This document shows, piece by piece, positions 32,594-34,814 of a DNA stretch of 34,814 bases. A program made the position numbers and the translations under genes. Each line of letters begins with the position of its first letter. The first letter of the stretch is position 1. Under the pieces are notes generated by a model. The model was not told where the DNA came from. It ran no database searches and saw nothing but the letters and a program-made list of their open reading frames with translations. Source of the stretch: Candidatus Zixiibacteriota bacterium (GTDB lineage: Bacteria > Zixibacteria > MSB-5A5 > UBA10806). Where the stretch lies: assembly GCA_020348065.1 (NCBI GenBank), contig CP070742.1:3366594-3401407 (forward strand), in the 5' to 3' direction.

Positions 32594-32730
32594 TTTATTG
32601 CTCCTTTATTATGGTCCTGTCATCCCGCATAATGTCTCATCGAATCTAATATAACTACGATAAGGGCTATTTTGTGCCATCCAAAGAAAAAGGCTTATGA
32701 CCGAATCGGCGCGGCGTTTGTATATGGAGA

Positions 32731-33231
32731 TTATTCTATACCGGGTTCTTCCCATACCTCATCGGGGCTAACGGGATGGGGTTGTTCCGGGCCGAGATTT
32801 CGGGGATCGATATCGGCCACTATGAAATTTTCCGGAGGTACGGGATCGCCGTAAAGCCGCCTGAGCATGGCCAACTGCCCGGCATGGGTTATGGCATCGG
32901 AGAACGGTCCCTGCAGCATCTTTTCAGGAGTGGTGTTGTTTAAGGGCGATCCTTTATCCAGGTGCCGGCCAATATCCTCCAGCAGATCATGGAACCGTAG
33001 AATCTCTTGTTGAAAGGAAGGCATTTTCTCCAGCCTCCATACCCCGCCGATAAAAAATGTGCGAGCGTAACCCATCACCCCGGTCATATGAAACACCAGC
33101 TCGTGAGGCGTTCTGACTCCCGGCCTGGCCCTGAAATCGGCGAAGGATTCGGGGGCGTCGCGTAATGCTTTCTGTGTTCGATAGGCCAGCGCGGCAAGGT
33201 AGTGCCTTAAAAGCTGTCGTTTCGTATCCAT
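32731..33231 (-). CDS. DinB-like protein
   Basis: 166 residues. The pattern of the DinB/YfiT four-helix bundle is visible: a first helix with RQLLRHYLAALAYRTQKAL, TPHELVFHMTGVMGYARTFF (H48), and FSDAITHAGQLAMLRRLYGDPVP (H116), which supply His ligands for a divalent metal. DinB-like proteins include thiol-dependent transferases and many of unknown activity. DinB was first named as DNA-damage inducible in Bacillus, but that does not fix a function here. AAGGAAGGA lies 9 bases upstream of the ATG. It is divergent from the aspartic protease gene. Confidence 0.82.
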   Translation of the reverse strand: MDTKRQLLRHYLAALAYRTQKALRDAPESFADFRARPGVRTPHELVFHMTGVMGYARTFFIGGVWRLEKMPSFQQEILRFHDLLEDIGRHLDKGSPLNNTTPEKMLQGPFSDAITHAGQLAMLRRLYGDPVPPENFIVADIDPRNLGPEQPHPVSPDEVWEEPGIE

Positions 33232-33435
33232 AAAACAAAATCCTTCCTTGCCATTGTATCCATTTTTTTATCGTAAAAGGTATTTACTATCATTAAATGT
33301 CAAGGTTAAAATTGGACAATCTATAAATTCAATAGTATTGTTCTCAGTAATTCTATTGAAGGGAGATCGTTAATGCCAATCTCGCAACATTCGCATTGAA
33401 TCTACGTTAATAAAATATAATGAAAGGAGTTTAAG

Positions 33436-34814
33436 ATGATTTATTTTCAAAGGTTGCTATTGACCGGATTGCTCATGGTGCTTTTCGCCTCGGCGGCGAT
33501 TGCGCAGGGCACTCTCGACGATCCTTACGATATCTTGAATCGGTATTTTGAAGCAAGCGGAGGTCTTGGCAATCTAAAAGCGGAACGAGGGCATTATTTG
33601 GAAGGCGAACTTTCCGTGGCCGGGCTCCAGGGAACGATCAAGACCTGGTCTCAGAAACCGGGCCGCTCTCGAATGGAGGCCGATCTGGGAATAATAAAAA
33701 TGATCCAGGGGGATAACGGCGATTTTAAGTGGGTGCTGGATTCCAACGGCAAGCTGCAAAAGATGACTAATCCGGATGAGGCCACCATTAAGCGTAAAAA
33801 GATAAGCATCCGGATGGCAGAATACGAATATGCCGATCCCGAATCCGACGTTTTCAAGGCCTCCTTCGAAGGCGTAGAGATTATCGAGGGCGAGGATTGT
33901 TATGCGGTAAAGATCGAAAACAACATCAATAACGATAGCTACACCGGTTATTATAGTACCGAAACCTTTCTGCTTAAAAAAAGCGTCTCGATCGAGGGCG
34001 ATAATAGTAACGATTCATATTATGATGATTATAGAGATGTCGATGGTTTGATGATTGCGTTTGGTATCAGGCAGATCATGCATCAGACCGGACAGGAGCA
34101 GCAGATAGTGCTGTCCGAATACGTCTCCAATCCCGATATTGCCCCATCCCTGTTTAATCCCCCGGAGGAGGGTGAGAAGGATTACAGGTTTCTGGAGGGA
34201 GATAGAGCGGAGAATATCCCCTTTCAATTTAAAGGAAATCATCTTTATATCCCGGTTACCATTAACTGCGAAGAAAGGTATTGGATTCTCGATACCGGCG
34301 CCGGCATGTCGGTTATTGGCGAGGAATACGCGAACCAACTCGGTTTGGAGCTGCAGGGCGAATTAAAAGGATCAACTGTGGGCGGAACGGTAGATGTCAA
34401 ACTTGCGACTTTACCGACTTTCAGCATACGGGGCATTGAATTTAGCGAGCAAACAGTCGCAGTTATAGATTTAAAGGAATTAAATCGAATGCTTGCCGAG
34501 GAGGTTGTCGGGATTCTCGGTTTTGATTTTCTCTCTCGGTTTGTTACCAAGGTAGATTATGCCAACGAACTCGTTTCATTCTATGATCCCGAAACATTTG
34601 AATATACCGGGGACGGTAAAGAGATCGATGTACATATCAAAAACAGCGTGTTTATGGCTAAAGCTACCCTGGATAACGAATACTCCGGCACCTTTTTGTT
34701 CGATCTCGGGGCATCCTCGATATCTCTTCATGGGGCCTATGCTCTTAAGAACCGTTTTACAGATAGAAAAGGCATTGTCGGTATCGGTCGTGGAGCCAGT
34801 GAGGCTTTCAGTTC
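33436..34814 (+). CDS. Exported protein with retropepsin-like aspartic protease domains (partial, runs off window)
   Basis: At least 459 residues, open at the window end. A signal peptide covers about 1-22 (LLLTGLLMVLFASAAIAQG). Residues about 30-240 form a lipoprotein-carrier-like beta-rich domain (YFEASGGLGNLKAERGHYLEGELSV; VDGLMIAFGIRQIM). A clan AA aspartic protease domain then follows, with the active-site motif WILDTGAGMSVI (catalytic Asp286) and GILGFDFLSRF further on. A second domain begins around 405-430 with LFDLGASSISLHG, where DTG is replaced by DLG at Asp423. Retropepsin-like domains work as dimers of two such halves, so the two domains may form one active unit in one chain. AAAGGAG lies 6 bases before the ATG. 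The substrate and exact role are unknown. Confidence 0.88.
   Translation, partial: MIYFQRLLLTGLLMVLFASAAIAQGTLDDPYDILNRYFEASGGLGNLKAERGHYLEGELSVAGLQGTIKTWSQKPGRSRMEADLGIIKMIQGDNGDFKWVLDSNGKLQKMTNPDEATIKRKKISIRMAEYEYADPESDVFKASFEGVEIIEGEDCYAVKIENNINNDSYTGYYSTETFLLKKSVSIEGDNSNDSYYDDYRDVDGLMIAFGIRQIMHQTGQEQQIVLSEYVSNPDIAPSLFNPPEEGEKDYRFLEGDRAENIPFQFKGNHLYIPVTINCEERYWILDTGAGMSVIGEEYANQLGLELQGELKGSTVGGTVDVKLATLPTFSIRGIEFSEQTVAVIDLKELNRMLAEEVVGILGFDFLSRFVTKVDYANELVSFYDPETFEYTGDGKEIDVHIKNSVFMAKATLDNEYSGTFLFDLGASSISLHGAYALKNRFTDRKGIVGIGRGASEAFS

Overview
The window looks like chromosome of a Gram-negative bacterium of moderate GC content. Supporting this are many Sec signal peptides, a putative lipoprotein, an outer-membrane-type beta-barrel protein, and families common in the FCB superphylum: an FtsX/MacB-type permease with long soluble loops, DUF4097-like repeats, a clan AA aspartic protease, an S41 peptidase and a SUMF1-like protein. 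A Zixibacteria-like or related candidate lineage is a guess from style only. I see no rRNA, tRNA, CRISPR array, phage module or transposase.

Layout. 1-3.2 kb: RidA-family protein, then a permease gene broken by one in-frame TAA. 3.4-5.4 kb: S41 peptidase behind a MarR-type regulator, with a palindrome upstream. 5.6-9.9 kb: a flavin/redox stretch on the minus strand (old-yellow-enzyme oxidoreductase, flavin reductase, SRPBCC membrane protein, secreted SUMF1-like protein, GbsR/MarR regulator). A near-identical box lies upstream of both the regulator and the SUMF1-like gene. 10-13.1 kb: SagB-type nitroreductase, D-2-hydroxyacid dehydrogenase, zinc-ribbon membrane protein. 13.2-15.5 kb: a decayed copy of an acetyltransferase gene, two small exported proteins, then the intact acetyltransferase. 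15.5-19.7 kb: two separate XRE-regulator plus multi-pass-membrane-protein pairs around an AlkX/YcaQ-type DNA glycosylase and a GNAT-YoaP fusion. 19.7-27.3 kb: YedF C-terminal-type protein, DUF4097-like protein, small exported protein, nitroreductase, Kup potassium transporter, saccharopine-dehydrogenase-like protein, methyltransferase. 27.6-34.8 kb: MscS channel, beta-barrel protein, UvsE endonuclease, a Nudix gene broken by TAA, O-methyltransferase, pirin, DinB-like protein, and an aspartic protease gene running off the end.

Most genes are single or paired housekeeping and stress functions: DNA repair (UvsE, AlkX-like), osmotic and ion balance (Kup, MscS), flavin redox chemistry and small-molecule modification. 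The most distinctive signals are: (1) four genes with intact family-level sequence but a broken signal, two by in-frame TAA and two lacking any normal start codon in the conserved N-terminal region; (2) clear inverted repeats upstream of all four transcriptional regulators; (3) two XRE/membrane-protein modules about 3 kb apart; (4) a roughly 190-bp nest of overlapping inverted repeats; (5) a partial tandem duplication that left a pseudogene. I did not find a convincing new multi-gene defence or biosynthetic system.
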